Shown here: piece by piece, positions 36,434 through 47,180 of the stretch | Numbering within the stretch: position 1 is the stretch's first letter | How the letters are laid out: each line of letters starts with the position of its first letter | Origin: Rhizobium sp. P38BS-XIX | GTDB lineage: Bacteria; Pseudomonadota; Alphaproteobacteria; Rhizobiales; Rhizobiaceae | DNA length: 64,000 nt | Reading direction: 5' to 3' | Assembly (NCBI RefSeq): GCF_012641435.1 | Contig: NZ_JABAIJ010000001.1 | Coordinates: 682,001-746,000 of the forward strand | The notes under the pieces: model-generated | Seen by the model: the letters and a program-made list of their open reading frames with translations, nothing else | The model's database searches: none | What the model was told of the DNA's origin: nothing | Program-made: the position numbers and the translations under genes

Positions 36434-38194
36434 ATGAACCTTTTCACCGACTTCGAAGTAAGAATTAAGAACGCTCTCGAGCAAATTGATATTGTAAGAG
36501 AAAAGCGATCTGAGCTCGACTTCGGACGTGTTGGCGTGGAGCCGCCGCGAGATGCCAGCCATGGCGATGTCGCGACCAATGCGGCCATGGTTCTGTCCAA
36601 GCCTCTCGGCACAAACCCGCGTGCGCTGGCCGAAATTATCGTCGCCAAGCTGAAAGAAGACGCCGACGTCGCCGAAGTATCGGTCGCAGGTCCGGGCTTT
36701 ATCAACATTCGGCTTTCGGTCGGCTACTGGCAGCGGCTGCTGTCGACGATGATCGCGGAAGGCGAGAAATTCGGTCGCTCCAAGCTTGGCGCCGGGCAGA
36801 AGGTCAATGTCGAATATGTTTCGGCAAACCCGACCGGCCCGATGCATGTCGGACATTGCCGCGGCGCCGTTGTTGGCGACGCACTGGCGAATCTGCTTGG
36901 CTTTGCCGGCTATGACGTCACCAAGGAATACTACATCAACGATGCCGGTTCGCAGATCGACGTGCTGGCGCGTTCAGTCTTCATTCGTTATCGCGAAGCA
37001 CTCGGCGAACAGGTCGGCGAGATTCCGCCAGGCTTGTATCCCGGCGATTACTTGGTGCCGGTCGGCGAGGCGCTTGCCAAAGAATACGGCACTAAATTGC
37101 GCGGCATGCCTGAAGAACAATGGCTTCCGATCATCAAGGATCGCGCCATCGATGCGATGATGGCGATGATCAAGGAAGACCTTGAGGCATTGAACGTTCA
37201 TCACGACGTGTTCTTCTCCGAACGCACATTGCATGCGAACGGTGCTGCGCTGATCCGCACGGCGATCAATGATCTGACCTTCAAGGGCTATGTCTATAAG
37301 GGCGCGCTCCCGCCGCCGAAGGGGCAGCTGCCGGAAGATTGGGAAGACCGAGAGCAGACGCTCTTCCGCTCGACGGAGGTGGGCGACGATATCGATCGTC
37401 CGCTGATCAAGTCGGATGGCTCCTATACTTACTTTGCCGCTGACGTTGCTTACTTCAAGAACAAGTTCGACCGCGGCTTCAACGAGATGATCTACATTCT
37501 CGGTGCCGATCATGGCGGCTACGTCAAGCGGCTCGAGGCTGTTGCACGTGGCGTCTCCGATGGTGCGTCAAAGTTGACGGTGCTTCTGTGCCAGCTCGTC
37601 AAGCTGTATCGAAATGGCGAGCCGGTGAAGATGTCGAAGCGCTCGGGCGATTTCGTCACGTTGCGCGAAGTCGTCGATGAAGTCGGCCGCGATTCGGTGC
37701 GCTTCATGATGCTATACCGGAAGAATTCCGAGCCTCTGGATTTCGATTTTGCCAAGGTCACGGAGCAGTCCAAGGACAATCCGGTCTTCTACGTGCAATA
37801 CGCCCATGCCCGCTGCATGTCCGTGTTCCGGCAGGCAAAAGAGGCATTCCCGGATCTCGATGTCGGGTCACTGGATCTGTCGAAAGCGGTGATCGGTGCG
37901 ATCTCGGATCCGGCTGAATTGCAGCTGGTTGCCAAGATTGCGGAATTTCCGCGAATCATCGAAGCTGCGGCACAGTCCCAAGAGCCGCATCGCATCGCTT
38001 TTTACCTTTATGATCTGGCAAGTTCCTTCCATGGACACTGGAACAAAGGTAAAGATTTACCTGAATTACGATTTGTTAACGATAAGAACCGAGAATTGAG
38101 CATTGCCAGACTTGGGCTGGTGTACGCTGTCGCGTCGGTTTTGAAGTCGGGTCTTGGTATAACCGGGACCGCAGCACCGGATGAAATGCGATAA
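36434..38194 (+). CDS. argS: Arginyl-tRNA synthetase
   Basis: 586 residues. Motifs: N-terminal Add-1 domain, [16 protein letters not shown] with HVGH (class I HIGH) near residue 137, and KMSKRSGDF near 399 (a standard ArgRS KMSK variant), then the DALR anticodon-binding domain ending in [21 protein letters not shown] 36434 gives the conserved MNLFTDFE start. The following SPOR gene starts 62 bp later, suggesting co-transcription of dgt-argS-SPOR. Confidence 0.97.
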   Translation: MNLFTDFEVRIKNALEQIDIVREKRSELDFGRVGVEPPRDASHGDVATNAAMVLSKPLGTNPRALAEIIVAKLKEDADVAEVSVAGPGFINIRLSVGYWQRLLSTMIAEGEKFGRSKLGAGQKVNVEYVSANPTGPMHVGHCRGAVVGDALANLLGFAGYDVTKEYYINDAGSQIDVLARSVFIRYREALGEQVGEIPPGLYPGDYLVPVGEALAKEYGTKLRGMPEEQWLPIIKDRAIDAMMAMIKEDLEALNVHHDVFFSERTLHANGAALIRTAINDLTFKGYVYKGALPPPKGQLPEDWEDREQTLFRSTEVGDDIDRPLIKSDGSYTYFAADVAYFKNKFDRGFNEMIYILGADHGGYVKRLEAVARGVSDGASKLTVLLCQLVKLYRNGEPVKMSKRSGDFVTLREVVDEVGRDSVRFMMLYRKNSEPLDFDFAKVTEQSKDNPVFYVQYAHARCMSVFRQAKEAFPDLDVGSLDLSKAVIGAISDPAELQLVAKIAEFPRIIEAAAQSQEPHRIAFYLYDLASSFHGHWNKGKDLPELRFVNDKNRELSIARLGLVYAVASVLKSGLGITGTAAPDEMR

Positions 38195-38256
38195 ACGTCA
38201 CCATTTACCCACATTGCGCTGGCATTTAACTGTAGCGTTTGCGAGTGGAACGGGTG

Positions 38257-40992
38257 ATGGCAGAAAAACAGTTGGCGTATCGCGCAAGCGGAAACGACGA
38301 GTTCTTTGCGGATGATGATCCGTTGGCAGAACTCGCTCGTATCGTAGGTTTCGAGCCTCGCCCTGCCGCTCAGGCGGCTCCTGCGGCCCAGAGGCAAGAG
38401 CCGGCCTTCAATCTCGAAGACGAGCTTCTTCGCGAATTCGAGCGTTACGATACGCCGCGAATGAGTCCGGCAAATGACATTTCCGTTCCGGCGGAGCAGG
38501 CGCCTCCTGTCGAACAGGCCGAGGCACCGCACGTTGCTGCCGAGCCAGTTCGCGCCGAGCCCACCTTTGAAGCGCCTGCGCAGCCGGCTGCTCCGGCTCC
38601 GGCGCCCGTCAAGCAGTCCATGGGTGCTCGTGATCTGATCGACGAGCTGGAAATGTCGATCGCGCCGGCTTTGCAGCCCGCCGTTCAGCCTGCGCCGCAG
38701 GCGGCGACCATTCAGCCGCCAGTCGCGCCCCCCGCGGCAGCACCTGCCGCCAAGATACCGCAGTCGGCTGCCGCAACCGTTCGGCTGCCGCTTGCCAATT
38801 TCACGCTTGCATCCGCATCAACGCCGCGTCAGCAGCCGGCACCGGCTGCGACCTCTCCGGTGGTGCCTCCGACCGCGAAGGCTGCCCCGATCGAGGCGAT
38901 GTTCGATGAGATGGCGATCGATTTCGGACCTGCAAAGGCAGCAGAGCCCATCCGGGATCAGCAGTCTTTTGCCGCACCCGAGCCGGCTTCACAGCCCATT
39001 CCGACACCGCAGCCGGTCAGCTCTTCGAATGCCGATCCCGCAGCTCTGTCTTCGGAAATCGATGCGCTTCTGGCGGATGTCGATCGTTACCCCATGCCGT
39101 CGCGAGCCAATGCTCCGGCCGCTAAGGCTGAACCTGTTTTCGGCAATTTCGGTCCGGCGCTGACGGAAGAGGCTGTGGCTCCGGCCGCTCCCGTGGTTCA
39201 TCAAGAAGAGCCGACACAGATCACCTTCGATAATGAAGACCCGTTTGCAGGTCAGGATTTCGAGTTCGATCTTGCCGATATCGAGATGGAGCTTGCCGAA
39301 CTCGATTTCGCCGAGGCCAAGAAGCCTGCTCCAGTCGCACAGCCGGCCCCTGTCGTTGAGCCGATCGTTTCGCGTGCGACGCCTGTCGCTGCGGCTCCCA
39401 TCGCTGCTGCCGCGGCGATGCCGCAGCCGGCGCCCGTCGCCGTTGCGCCAGTGATGCAGAGCCCGCGCCAGGCCGCTCCGATGTTTGATGCCGATCAGGC
39501 ATTGCCGTTCGATCCGACCGAGATCGCCGACACGGAAGAGCGCGTCGAGACATTTGAGGGCTCGCATGTTCCGCATCTGCCGGTGATCGAACCGGAAGAG
39601 CCGATCGCCGTTCCGCCCGAATATGATTTCGACATCGATTCGGAAATGGCGAGCCTGCTTGGCACGCCGGCCAAGGACGTGGCGCCGGAGCCGATCAAGC
39701 CTGCAGCGGCTGCTGTTTTGGGTGGCGCCGCAGCTTCGGCTTCCTGGTCGAAGAATGTCGCAGCCCAGCCGGCGGCACCCGTCGCCGCAAAGCAGCCGAT
39801 GGAAGAGTTCGACGAGTTCGAGCGTGCGCTTGAGGAAGACTTCCGCCGTAGCTATCGCGAGGCCGCAACGCCGGTCGAGAATGTCGCGCGGATGACGCTG
39901 AACCCGGCGGCTGCCAATCGTCGCCCGGTACGTTCGATGCGTGGCATGCTAACGGCAGCCGCCGTTATCGTGGTTCTCGGCGCCGGCGCCTATGGTGCCT
40001 ATAGCTGGGTCCGCCACGGTGCGCCGATTTCGACTTTCTCCGGCGAGCCTCGCGTTATTACCGCGGATACCGATCCTGTGAAGGTCGCTCCGGAGAACCC
40101 GGGCGGTACCGTCGTTCCGAACCAGGACAAGGCGGTTTACGATCGCGTTGCCGGCGATAACACTGCTGCACCGAAGCAGAAGGAGCTTGTCTCTTCCAAC
40201 GAGCAGCCTGTCGACGTCGTTCAGAAGACGCTCATCCCCGAATCGATTTCTCCGGATGACGGCAGCAGCGAACAGGTATCGCCGACCCCCGTTGGTGAGA
40301 CCGAGGATCCGCGTCTGTTGCCGAACCAGAACGGTGGCAATACCAACGTTGCGTCCAATGGTGACGATCAGGTTCCGGCGGTATCGCCACGCAAGGTTCG
40401 CACGATGATCGTCAAGCCTGACGGTTCGCTGGTGCCGCGTGACGAGCCGGCTCCGGCCGTCGACAAGACGACCACCGCGGCCGCAAAGCCCGCCAACACT
40501 CCGGCGACTTCGCCGCGTCCGGCTCTGGCCAATGCTCAGCCGGCGGCGCAGGCCGATAACGTCGATGCTGCAAGCGCCGAAAGCACGCCGATCCGCGTCG
40601 TCAAGACCAACCCGGTTCCGACGGCCCGTCCCGAGCCCGTCAAGGCGGCAACGCCAGCTCCGGCTCAGGATGCACAGCCCAAGGCCCAGCCGAAGCAGGT
40701 GGCCTCTGCAGCCCCAGCCGCTGCTCCTGTCGCTACGTCTGCTGCGGGCGGCGCTTACGGCGTGCAGATTGCATCGCTGCCGACAGAAGCCGACGCTCAG
40801 AAGTCTCAGGCTAACCTGAAGACCAAATTCGCCAGCGTCATCGGCAATCATCCGCTTGAAATCCGCAAGGCCGACATCGCCGGCAAGGGCACCTACTACC
40901 GTGTCCGCGTCGTCGCCGGTTCGAAGGATGAAGCAGCCGCGATCTGCGAACGCTATCGCGCTGCCGGCGGAACCTGCCTGATCTCGAAGTAA
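38257..40992 (+). CDS. Large SPOR-domain membrane protein
   Basis: 911 residues. A conserved-looking N-terminal patch (DEFFADDDPLAELARIVGFE) opens a cytoplasmic region of about 560 residues that is extremely Pro/Ala-rich with short acidic islands (EDPFAGQDFEFDLADIEMEL). One membrane helix (about 564-585, MLTAAAVIVVLGAGAYGAY) is followed by a periplasmic linker and a C-terminal SPOR domain (about 831-911, GGAYGVQIASLPTEADAQKS). SPOR domains bind denuded septal glycan, so a division-site role is likely. ATG 38257 is chosen; TTG 38239 and GTG 38245 are also in frame. A terminator follows. Confidence 0.88.
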   Translation: MAEKQLAYRASGNDEFFADDDPLAELARIVGFEPRPAAQAAPAAQRQEPAFNLEDELLREFERYDTPRMSPANDISVPAEQAPPVEQAEAPHVAAEPVRAEPTFEAPAQPAAPAPAPVKQSMGARDLIDELEMSIAPALQPAVQPAPQAATIQPPVAPPAAAPAAKIPQSAAATVRLPLANFTLASASTPRQQPAPAATSPVVPPTAKAAPIEAMFDEMAIDFGPAKAAEPIRDQQSFAAPEPASQPIPTPQPVSSSNADPAALSSEIDALLADVDRYPMPSRANAPAAKAEPVFGNFGPALTEEAVAPAAPVVHQEEPTQITFDNEDPFAGQDFEFDLADIEMELAELDFAEAKKPAPVAQPAPVVEPIVSRATPVAAAPIAAAAAMPQPAPVAVAPVMQSPRQAAPMFDADQALPFDPTEIADTEERVETFEGSHVPHLPVIEPEEPIAVPPEYDFDIDSEMASLLGTPAKDVAPEPIKPAAAAVLGGAAASASWSKNVAAQPAAPVAAKQPMEEFDEFERALEEDFRRSYREAATPVENVARMTLNPAAANRRPVRSMRGMLTAAAVIVVLGAGAYGAYSWVRHGAPISTFSGEPRVITADTDPVKVAPENPGGTVVPNQDKAVYDRVAGDNTAAPKQKELVSSNEQPVDVVQKTLIPESISPDDGSSEQVSPTPVGETEDPRLLPNQNGGNTNVASNGDDQVPAVSPRKVRTMIVKPDGSLVPRDEPAPAVDKTTTAAAKPANTPATSPRPALANAQPAAQADNVDAASAESTPIRVVKTNPVPTARPEPVKAATPAPAQDAQPKAQPKQVASAAPAAAPVATSAAGGAYGVQIASLPTEADAQKSQANLKTKFASVIGNHPLEIRKADIAGKGTYYRVRVVAGSKDEAAAICERYRAAGGTCLISK

Positions 40993-41013
40993 AATCGGGT
41001 TCAAATTGAACAC

Positions 41014-41046
41014 AAAACGGCGAGCAGCAGCTCGCCGTTTTCGTTT
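41014..41046 (+). terminator. Intrinsic terminator after the SPOR gene
   Basis: A perfect 12-bp stem (AAAACGGCGAGC and complement) with an AGCA loop, then TCGTTT, 22 bp after the stop. Confidence 0.88.
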
Positions 41047-41118
41047 GAGTAGCACTGTTTCTGTGCATCCATGCTTGGCGTCACTCGCATTTCGCAGCGC
41101 AAGCCTTATGATTCGGAT

Positions 41119-42132
41119 ATGACCGAATCGAAATCCATGATCCTTGGCTGCAGCGGCCATAGCATTACGCCCGAAGAGCGATCCTTCTATCAGGGGGAGC
41201 AGCCGTGGGGCTTTATCCTGTTCGGACGCAATATCTCGGAGCCGGCGCAGATTGCCGATCTCGTCGCGTCCCTGCGTGAAAGCGTCGGGCGCGATGCACC
41301 CGTTTTCATCGATCAGGAAGGGGGTAGGGTGCAACGCATCCGTCCGCCGATCCTTCAGCACTATCCGTCCGGGCAAGCGCTGGGCGATATCTACCGTCAG
41401 GATCGCGAGCGTGGCTTGCGCGCGGCGTGGCTCATGTCGCGCCTGCATGCGTTCGATCTCCTGAAGTTCGGCATCAATGTCGATTGCCTGCCTGTCCTCG
41501 ATGTTCCCGTGGAGGGATCGAGCAACGTCATCGGCAATCGCGCCTACGGCGGAAATCCGGTGACGGTGACGGAAATGGGTCGCGCTGCGGCGGAGGGCCT
41601 GAAAGCGGGCGGCGTGCTGCCCGTCATGAAGCATATGCCCGGTCACGGTCGCGGCTTTGCCGATTCTCATCACGAACTGCCGGTGGTATCCGTTCCGCGC
41701 GCTGAGTTGGAAAAACACGATTTTCCTCCATTCGTCGCGCTCAAGGACGAGCTGATGGCGATGACGTGCCATGTCATCTTCACCGATATTGATCCGGAAA
41801 ACCCCGCAACGACATCGCGCAAGGTCGTCGATGAGATTATTCGCGGCTACATCGGTTTTGAGGGATTGCTGTTGTCCGACGATACGTCGATGAACGCGCT
41901 GAAGGGGACGATCGGCGAGCGCGCAGCAAATATTATTGCCGGCGGATGTGATATCGTGCTGCATTGCAATGGTGTCATGGACGAGATGCAGCAGGTCGTG
42001 CGTAATGTTCCACCGCTCTCAGGCGCGGCGCTTGCCCGCGTAAAAGCGGTTGAAGCAGCGTTTGGCCGTAACGATGGCGCCGATGAAGCTTCGCTTCGCG
42101 CCGAATTCGACGCCATGATTGCGGTGGCATAG
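41119..42132 (+). CDS. nagZ: Beta-N-acetylhexosaminidase (GH3)
   Basis: 337 residues. Removes GlcNAc from anhydromuropeptides during peptidoglycan recycling in the cytoplasm. GH3 motifs: PWGFILFGRNI, FIDQEGGRVQR, VLPVMKHMPGHGRGFADSHH (the mobile loop with the His-Asp acid/base dyad) and the nucleophile region LLLSDDTSMNAL. Length fits NagZ. ATG 41119 is chosen from family N termini; an upstream in-frame start at 41071 would overlap the terminator region. It leads into scpA 22 bp later. Confidence 0.94.
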   Translation: MTESKSMILGCSGHSITPEERSFYQGEQPWGFILFGRNISEPAQIADLVASLRESVGRDAPVFIDQEGGRVQRIRPPILQHYPSGQALGDIYRQDRERGLRAAWLMSRLHAFDLLKFGINVDCLPVLDVPVEGSSNVIGNRAYGGNPVTVTEMGRAAAEGLKAGGVLPVMKHMPGHGRGFADSHHELPVVSVPRAELEKHDFPPFVALKDELMAMTCHVIFTDIDPENPATTSRKVVDEIIRGYIGFEGLLLSDDTSMNALKGTIGERAANIIAGGCDIVLHCNGVMDEMQQVVRNVPPLSGAALARVKAVEAAFGRNDGADEASLRAEFDAMIAVA

Positions 42133-42154
42133 GAGCAGGCTCGGGAACTGACAG

Positions 42155-43000
42155 GTGAACAAGGTGAGCGGCACGGAAAAGCTTCAGCAGGCGAAAGCGC
42201 CGATGGATAAGCTCTGGCAGGAGGGCGAGGGCGAACGTGGCTCGCACGAGCCGGCGCTGGTCGTCGATATCGCCGGCTTCGAAGGCCCGCTGGACCTGCT
42301 TTTGCATCTGGCGCGCAATCAGAAGGTTGATCTGTCCCGTATTTCCGTGCTTGCGCTTGTCGAGCAGTATCTGCAGTTCATCGAGACTGCGCGGCGCATC
42401 CGCATCGAGCTTGCCGCTGATTATCTCGTCATGGCCGCCTGGCTCGCCTATCTGAAGTCCAAGCTGCTCATTCCTCAACAGAGCAAGGAAGATGGCCCGA
42501 CCGGCGAGGAAATGGCGGCAACGCTTGCCTTTCGCCTGAAGCGGCTGGAGGCCATGCGCGATGCGGCGGCAGGTCTCGTCAATCGCAATCGCCTTGGGCG
42601 CGATATCTTTGCGCGTGGTGCGCCGGAACATATTCCGGATCGCCGCCAGTCGGCGTTCGATGCCAGCCTCTACGATCTTCTGACCGCTTATGCCGGTCTG
42701 CGGCAGCGCCAGGCGGTGACGCAGGTGACGATCGAGAAGCGCACGGTCTGGTCGCTCGCGGATGCCCGCGTGATTCTCGATCGAATGATCGGCGAGATCA
42801 GTGACTGGACGGCCTTGGACCATTATCTGTTGCGCTACATGACAAGCCCGAGCGAGAGGGTGACGGCGATCGCCAGTGCATTTGCCGCGTCGCTCGAGCT
42901 GGTACGCGAAGGGCAGCTGGAAATACGCCAGGAAGGCGCGTTTCAGCCGCTCTATATGCGCCGCGGTCCGAAACACACGTCGCTCGAAGCGGCGGAATAG
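42155..43000 (+). CDS. scpA: Segregation and condensation protein A
   Basis: 281 residues. The kleisin subunit that bridges SMC heads with ScpB. The N-terminal kleisin helix FEGPLDLLLHLARNQKVDLS, ADYLVMAAWLAYLKSKLLIP and a C-terminal winged-helix part are clear. The start is GTG 42155 or GTG 42164; the family homology begins about 30 residues in, so this cannot be settled. Between nagZ and scpB in a tight operon. Confidence 0.92.
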   Translation: MNKVSGTEKLQQAKAPMDKLWQEGEGERGSHEPALVVDIAGFEGPLDLLLHLARNQKVDLSRISVLALVEQYLQFIETARRIRIELAADYLVMAAWLAYLKSKLLIPQQSKEDGPTGEEMAATLAFRLKRLEAMRDAAAGLVNRNRLGRDIFARGAPEHIPDRRQSAFDASLYDLLTAYAGLRQRQAVTQVTIEKRTVWSLADARVILDRMIGEISDWTALDHYLLRYMTSPSERVTAIASAFAASLELVREGQLEIRQEGAFQPLYMRRGPKHTSLEAAE

Positions 43001-43014
43001 GGCAGGGAGCGCGC

Positions 43015-43737
43015 GTGACCGAGCCGCAAGACGACAAGCAGAATATGGAGCATGAGGGCGCAGCCGCCGAGACTGACGATCGCCGCCTCACAGAGGCTGA
43101 ACGCATCGCCGAGGCGCTGGTTTTTGCATCGTCTCAGCCGGTTTCCGAAGCATTCATTGCCGAACGCGTCGCCTCAGGCATGAATATCGGGGCCATCATG
43201 CGCAAGCTGAAGGCGGATTACGCCATGCGTGGCGTCAATCTCGTTCAGGTCGATGGCGCCTGGGCTTTCCGTACGGCCGCCGATCTCTCATTTGTGATCC
43301 GGCGTGATGAGAACGAGGTGCGTAAATTGTCGCGCGCCGCGTTGGAGGTTCTGGCCATCATTGCCTATCACCAGCCGGTGACGCGCGCGGAGATCGAAGA
43401 CATACGAGGCGTCCAGACTTCCAAGGGCACGCTCGATGTCTTGATGGAATCCGGCTGGGTCCGCTTCCGCGGCCGTCGCCGGACGCCTGGTCGACCGGTC
43501 ACCCTCGGCACGACCCGCGACTTCCTAGATCATTTCGGCCTTGAGGAGTTGCGCGATCTGCCCGGTCTTGAGGAATTGAAGGGCGCGGGTCTTCTATCGG
43601 GCCGAATTCCCGCCAATTTCAACATTCCGTCGCCCTTGATGAGCGACGAGCTGACCGAGGACGAGGATCCGATTACGCAGATGGATCTGGAAGAATTGGG
43701 CCTGTTACCGCCCAGCGGATCAAGCTCCGACGATTGA
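43015..43737 (+). CDS. scpB: Segregation and condensation protein B
   Basis: 240 residues. Two winged-helix domains: LTEAERIAEALVFASSQPVS and RAALEVLAIIAYHQPVTRAE with RGVQTSKGTLDVLMESGWV, then a Gly/Arg segment and FLDHFGLEELRDLPGLEEL, all typical of ScpB. The C-terminal acidic tail is common in alphaproteobacteria. GTG 43015 is preceded by AGGGAG at 5 bases and lies 14 bp after scpA. Confidence 0.94.
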   Translation: MTEPQDDKQNMEHEGAAAETDDRRLTEAERIAEALVFASSQPVSEAFIAERVASGMNIGAIMRKLKADYAMRGVNLVQVDGAWAFRTAADLSFVIRRDENEVRKLSRAALEVLAIIAYHQPVTRAEIEDIRGVQTSKGTLDVLMESGWVRFRGRRRTPGRPVTLGTTRDFLDHFGLEELRDLPGLEELKGAGLLSGRIPANFNIPSPLMSDELTEDEDPITQMDLEELGLLPPSGSSSDD

Positions 43738-43993
43738 GGCCGGCATCATACCTTCCGTTTGAACAGGAGAGTGATGTCTTGGCGACGAATTTCTTTCGAA
43801 AGTCGCCGGTTAGTCTCTCTTTCGCCATCAGCACATGCAAATATAAAAATCATCCTCTCGTATCGGAGACGTTTGGTCGCTGTTTATCGGCGTCCCCGTC
43901 TTGATATGCGTGTGGATGCAGTAAATTTTGGTGTTTGAAAAACATCAATAAACGTCTTACATCGTGAAGACATTGAAATTGGGAGTTATCGCA

Positions 43994-44200
43994 ATGGGTT
44001 CTCTAAGCATATGGCACTGGCTCATCGTCCTGGCCATCGCGCTGTTGTTGTTCGGCCGTGGGAAGATCCCGGAGCTGATGGGTGATGTTGCCAAGGGCAT
44101 CAAGAGCTTCAAAAAGGGCATGAACGACGACGACGATACTTCGCCGCAGGCCTCGACGACGTCCCGTACCGTCGAGCACAAGGCTGACGAAACGAAGTAA
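43994..44200 (+). CDS. tatA: Sec-independent translocase subunit TatA
   Basis: 68 residues. Short N-terminal helix ([20 protein letters not shown]), the [23 protein letters not shown] amphipathic helix is seen from residue 20, and an acidic tail. Forms the pore-like assembly of the Tat system for folded proteins. ATG 43994 follows GGGAG with 8 bases; the longer frame from 43964 would bury it. First of tatABC; the preceding 256 bp should hold its promoter. CpdB at 0.7-2.7 kb is a likely substrate. Confidence 0.93.
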   Translation: MGSLSIWHWLIVLAIALLLFGRGKIPELMGDVAKGIKSFKKGMNDDDDTSPQASTTSRTVEHKADETK

Positions 44201-44254
44201 TCATGTCGGGCAAGCAGAGGCCGTCAGGCTAGCTGTGCGCCCAGGAGCCTTTGC

Positions 44255-44959
44255 ATGTTCGATATAGGCTGGTCGGAGCTGGTGATTATTGCCGTCGTGG
44301 CCCTGGTGGTCATCGGCCCGAAGGAACTGCCGGCGACATTGCGGACAATCGGCAAGATGACGGCGCGGGCCAGGAAAGTGGCCGGCGATTTCCGCGCGCA
44401 GTTCGACGAAGCAATGCGCGAGGCGGAGCTTGACGATGTACGCCAGACGATAGCTGACGCCCAGAAACTCAATCCCATGAACTCTTTGCGGGAGGCGATG
44501 AACCCGCTTCGCCAGATGGGTGACGAGATCAAGGCCGATCTGCAACGTTCGACCACGACTGAAAAGGCGGCCCCTGCAGCAACGCCGTTGCCCTCCGAGC
44601 CCGTTCCCGGCGTTTCGTCCGGTTTGCCGGAGGCCCTTTCGGCGACGTCCGCGCCCAGCAGTCCGGCTCCCGTAATCGCGCCTGCTCCTCAGGCAGAAGC
44701 TGTCGCGAGCAACCTTGCTGCCGGCGAGGCGGTCTCCAAGCCGAAGGCGGTACGAAAGCCGCGGCCAAACCCGGTCGCAAAAGCAGACGATGTTGCCGCA
44801 GCTGCCGTTCAGACCACCGTCGTTACGGAAAAACCGAAGCGTGCCCCGCGCAAGACCGCGGCTGTCGCCGCTGTAGAAAAGACGCCTCCAGCTCCCAGGA
44901 CGCGTGCTGCAGCCAGCAAGACAGCGCCTAAAACGCCCAAGAAGAAGGACCAGGCATGA
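44255..44959 (+). CDS. tatB: Sec-independent translocase subunit TatB
   Basis: 234 residues. [20 protein letters not shown] followed by [14 protein letters not shown] is the TatB signature; TatB with TatC receives twin-arginine signal peptides. The tail from about residue 100 is Pro/Ala/Lys-rich and ends in [13 protein letters not shown], longer than in E. coli (171 aa). It overlaps tatC by 4 bp (ATGA), so the two are translationally coupled. Confidence 0.94.
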   Translation: MFDIGWSELVIIAVVALVVIGPKELPATLRTIGKMTARARKVAGDFRAQFDEAMREAELDDVRQTIADAQKLNPMNSLREAMNPLRQMGDEIKADLQRSTTTEKAAPAATPLPSEPVPGVSSGLPEALSATSAPSSPAPVIAPAPQAEAVASNLAAGEAVSKPKAVRKPRPNPVAKADDVAAAAVQTTVVTEKPKRAPRKTAAVAAVEKTPPAPRTRAAASKTAPKTPKKKDQA

Positions 44960-45783
44960 CGGGTGATATCGACGATAAGCCGCAGCCGCTTATCGAACAC
45001 CTTATGGAATTGCGCACGCGGCTCATCTGGTCGCTGGTGTCTTTCTTCATTGCCTTCATCGCGTGTTTCGCGGTGGCGAAGCATCTCTTCAATTATCTGG
45101 TCTATCCTTACAAATGGGCTGTCGAATGGGCGCATCTCGACCTTGCGAAGGCCGAGCTGATCTATACGGCACCGCAGGAGTTCTTTTTCACCCAGGTAAA
45201 GGTCGCGATGTTCGGCGCCCTGGTGATTTCGTTCCCCATTATTGCTGCACAGATCTACAAGTTTGTGGCACCCGGCCTCTACAAGAACGAGCGCAATGCG
45301 TTCCTTCCGTTTCTGATCGCGTCCCCTGTCCTGTTTCTGATGGGTGCTGCGCTCGTCTATTTTTTCTTCACCCCCATGGTGATGTGGTTCTTCCTGAAGA
45401 TGCAGCAGACGGGCGGCGACGGCCAGGTCGGCATCCAACTCATGCCAAAGGTCTCGGAGTATCTCAGCCTCATCATGACGCTGGTTTTCTCCTTTGGCCT
45501 CGTCTTCCAGCTTCCAGTCATCACCACGTTGCTTGCACGCGTCGGCTTGCTGACTTCGAGCTGGCTGGCGCAAAAGCGCAAGTTCGCGATCGTTTTTGCC
45601 TTTATCGTTGCTGCCGTGCTGACGCCGCCGGATCCAATGTCCCAGATCGGCCTTGCACTGCCGACGATCCTTCTCTACGAGATTTCCATCTACGCAGCGC
45701 GACTCGTGGAGCGCCAGCGTACCCGGCAATCGCTTGAAGAGAGCGGCGAAACTTCCGAGATCACCAAGACGGACGACGTCTAG
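44956..45783 (+). CDS. tatC: Sec-independent translocase subunit TatC
   Basis: 275 residues with six membrane helices. [18 protein letters not shown] at the N terminus and the conserved periplasmic loop [16 protein letters not shown], plus [10 protein letters not shown], are diagnostic. Recognises the RR signal. The ATG overlaps the tatB stop. The C-terminal tail after helix six is cytoplasmic and charged. Confidence 0.96.
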   Translation: MTGDIDDKPQPLIEHLMELRTRLIWSLVSFFIAFIACFAVAKHLFNYLVYPYKWAVEWAHLDLAKAELIYTAPQEFFFTQVKVAMFGALVISFPIIAAQIYKFVAPGLYKNERNAFLPFLIASPVLFLMGAALVYFFFTPMVMWFFLKMQQTGGDGQVGIQLMPKVSEYLSLIMTLVFSFGLVFQLPVITTLLARVGLLTSSWLAQKRKFAIVFAFIVAAVLTPPDPMSQIGLALPTILLYEISIYAARLVERQRTRQSLEESGETSEITKTDDV

Positions 45784-45826
45784 GCAAGGAAAAGCCGACC
45801 TCTTTCCAGCAATTTGCCGTTTCGAC

Positions 45827-45850
45827 CTCCGACCGAGACTTCGGTCGGAG
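45827..45850 (+). terminator. Perfect hairpin between tatC and serS
   Basis: CTCCGACCGA pairs perfectly with TCGGTCGGAG across GACT, followed only by TTATACT. It could be a weak terminator or a leader hairpin of serS, whose ATG is 32 bp downstream. Confidence 0.6.
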
Positions 45851-45881
45851 TTATACTCATGTCAAACGACCTGGAACGAAG

Positions 45882-47165
45882 ATGCTAGATATCAGATGGA
45901 TTCGTGAGAATGCCGAGGCTTTCGATGCAGCGCTTGCAAAGCGCGGTGCGGAGCCTTTGTCGCAAAGCCTCATTGCGCTCGACGAGAAGCGCCGCTCCGT
46001 CATTCAGTCCGTCCAGGATATGCAATCCCGCCGCAATACCGCCTCGAAGGAAATCGGCGCGGCGATGGCACAGAAGAACAACGAGCTTGCCGAGAAGCTG
46101 AAGGCCGAGGTCGCAGACATCAAGGTCTCGCTGCCCGCGGCCGAGGAAGATGAGCGCACGCTCACCGCCGAGCTTCATGACGCGCTGTCACGCATTCCCA
46201 ATATTCCGCTTGAGGATGTACCCGTCGGCAAGGATGAGCACGACAACGTCGTCAAGCATGCCTGGGGCGCCAAGCCGACCTGGAACCATCCGCCGAAGGA
46301 ACACTACGACATCGGCGAAGAGCTCGGCTATATGGATTTCGAGCGGGCCACGAAGCTTTCCGGCTCGCGTTTCACCGTGCTGACATCGCAGTTGGCACGC
46401 CTGGAGCGTGCGCTCGGCCAGTTCATGCTCGACCTGCACACCGGCGAGCACGGTTACACCGAAGTCAGCTCGCCTCTACTGGTGCGCGACGAAGCGATGT
46501 TCGGAACCGGTCAGTTGCCGAAATTTGCCGAGGATCTGTTCAGGACCACTGACGGTCGCTGGCTTATCCCGACGGCGGAGGTTTCGCTGACCAATCTCGT
46601 TTCCGGCGAAATCCTTGATCAGGAGAAGCTCCCCCTCCGCTTCACGGCGCTGACCCCGTCCTTCCGCTCGGAAGCCGGTTCGGCCGGTCGCGATACACGC
46701 GGCATGCTGCGCCAACATCAGTTCTGGAAATGCGAGCTGGTGTCGATCACCGACGCGGAAAGCTCCATTGCCGAGCACGAGCGGATGACTGCCTGCGCCG
46801 AGGAAGTCCTCAAGCGCCTCGGCCTGCATTATCGCGTCATGACGCTATCGACTGGCGATATGGGCTTTGGCGCGCGCAAGACCTATGATCTCGAAGTCTG
46901 GCTGCCGGGGCAGGATACCTATCGCGAAATCTCGTCCTGCTCTGTCTGCGGTGATTTTCAGGCACGTCGCATGAATGCACGCTATCGGGGTAAAGAAGAC
47001 AAGAACACGAAGTTCGTTCATACGCTGAACGGCTCCGGTACGGCCGTGGGCCGCTGCCTGATCGCCGTGCTTGAGAATTATCTGAACGCCGACGGTTCCG
47101 TCACTGTCCCCGACGCACTGCTGCCATATATGGGTGGTGTGAAGAGGATCGAAAAAGCAGCATAA
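45882..47165 (+). CDS. serS: Seryl-tRNA synthetase
   Basis: 427 residues. Class II synthetase with an N-terminal tRNA-binding coiled coil (about residues 30-105), motif 2 around [21 protein letters not shown] and motif 3 with [25 protein letters not shown] marks the serine pocket. Also charges tRNA-Sec where present. Followed 15 bp later by surE; start ATG 45882 gives the standard [10 protein letters not shown]. Confidence 0.97.
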   Translation: MLDIRWIRENAEAFDAALAKRGAEPLSQSLIALDEKRRSVIQSVQDMQSRRNTASKEIGAAMAQKNNELAEKLKAEVADIKVSLPAAEEDERTLTAELHDALSRIPNIPLEDVPVGKDEHDNVVKHAWGAKPTWNHPPKEHYDIGEELGYMDFERATKLSGSRFTVLTSQLARLERALGQFMLDLHTGEHGYTEVSSPLLVRDEAMFGTGQLPKFAEDLFRTTDGRWLIPTAEVSLTNLVSGEILDQEKLPLRFTALTPSFRSEAGSAGRDTRGMLRQHQFWKCELVSITDAESSIAEHERMTACAEEVLKRLGLHYRVMTLSTGDMGFGARKTYDLEVWLPGQDTYREISSCSVCGDFQARRMNARYRGKEDKNTKFVHTLNGSGTAVGRCLIAVLENYLNADGSVTVPDALLPYMGGVKRIEKAA

Positions 47166-47180
47166 ACAGGCGGTGGATCA

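Noticed and set aside
39949..41964. 671-codon minus-strand frame
   Set aside because: Antisense shadow across the SPOR gene, its terminator and nagZ; an artefact of high GC.
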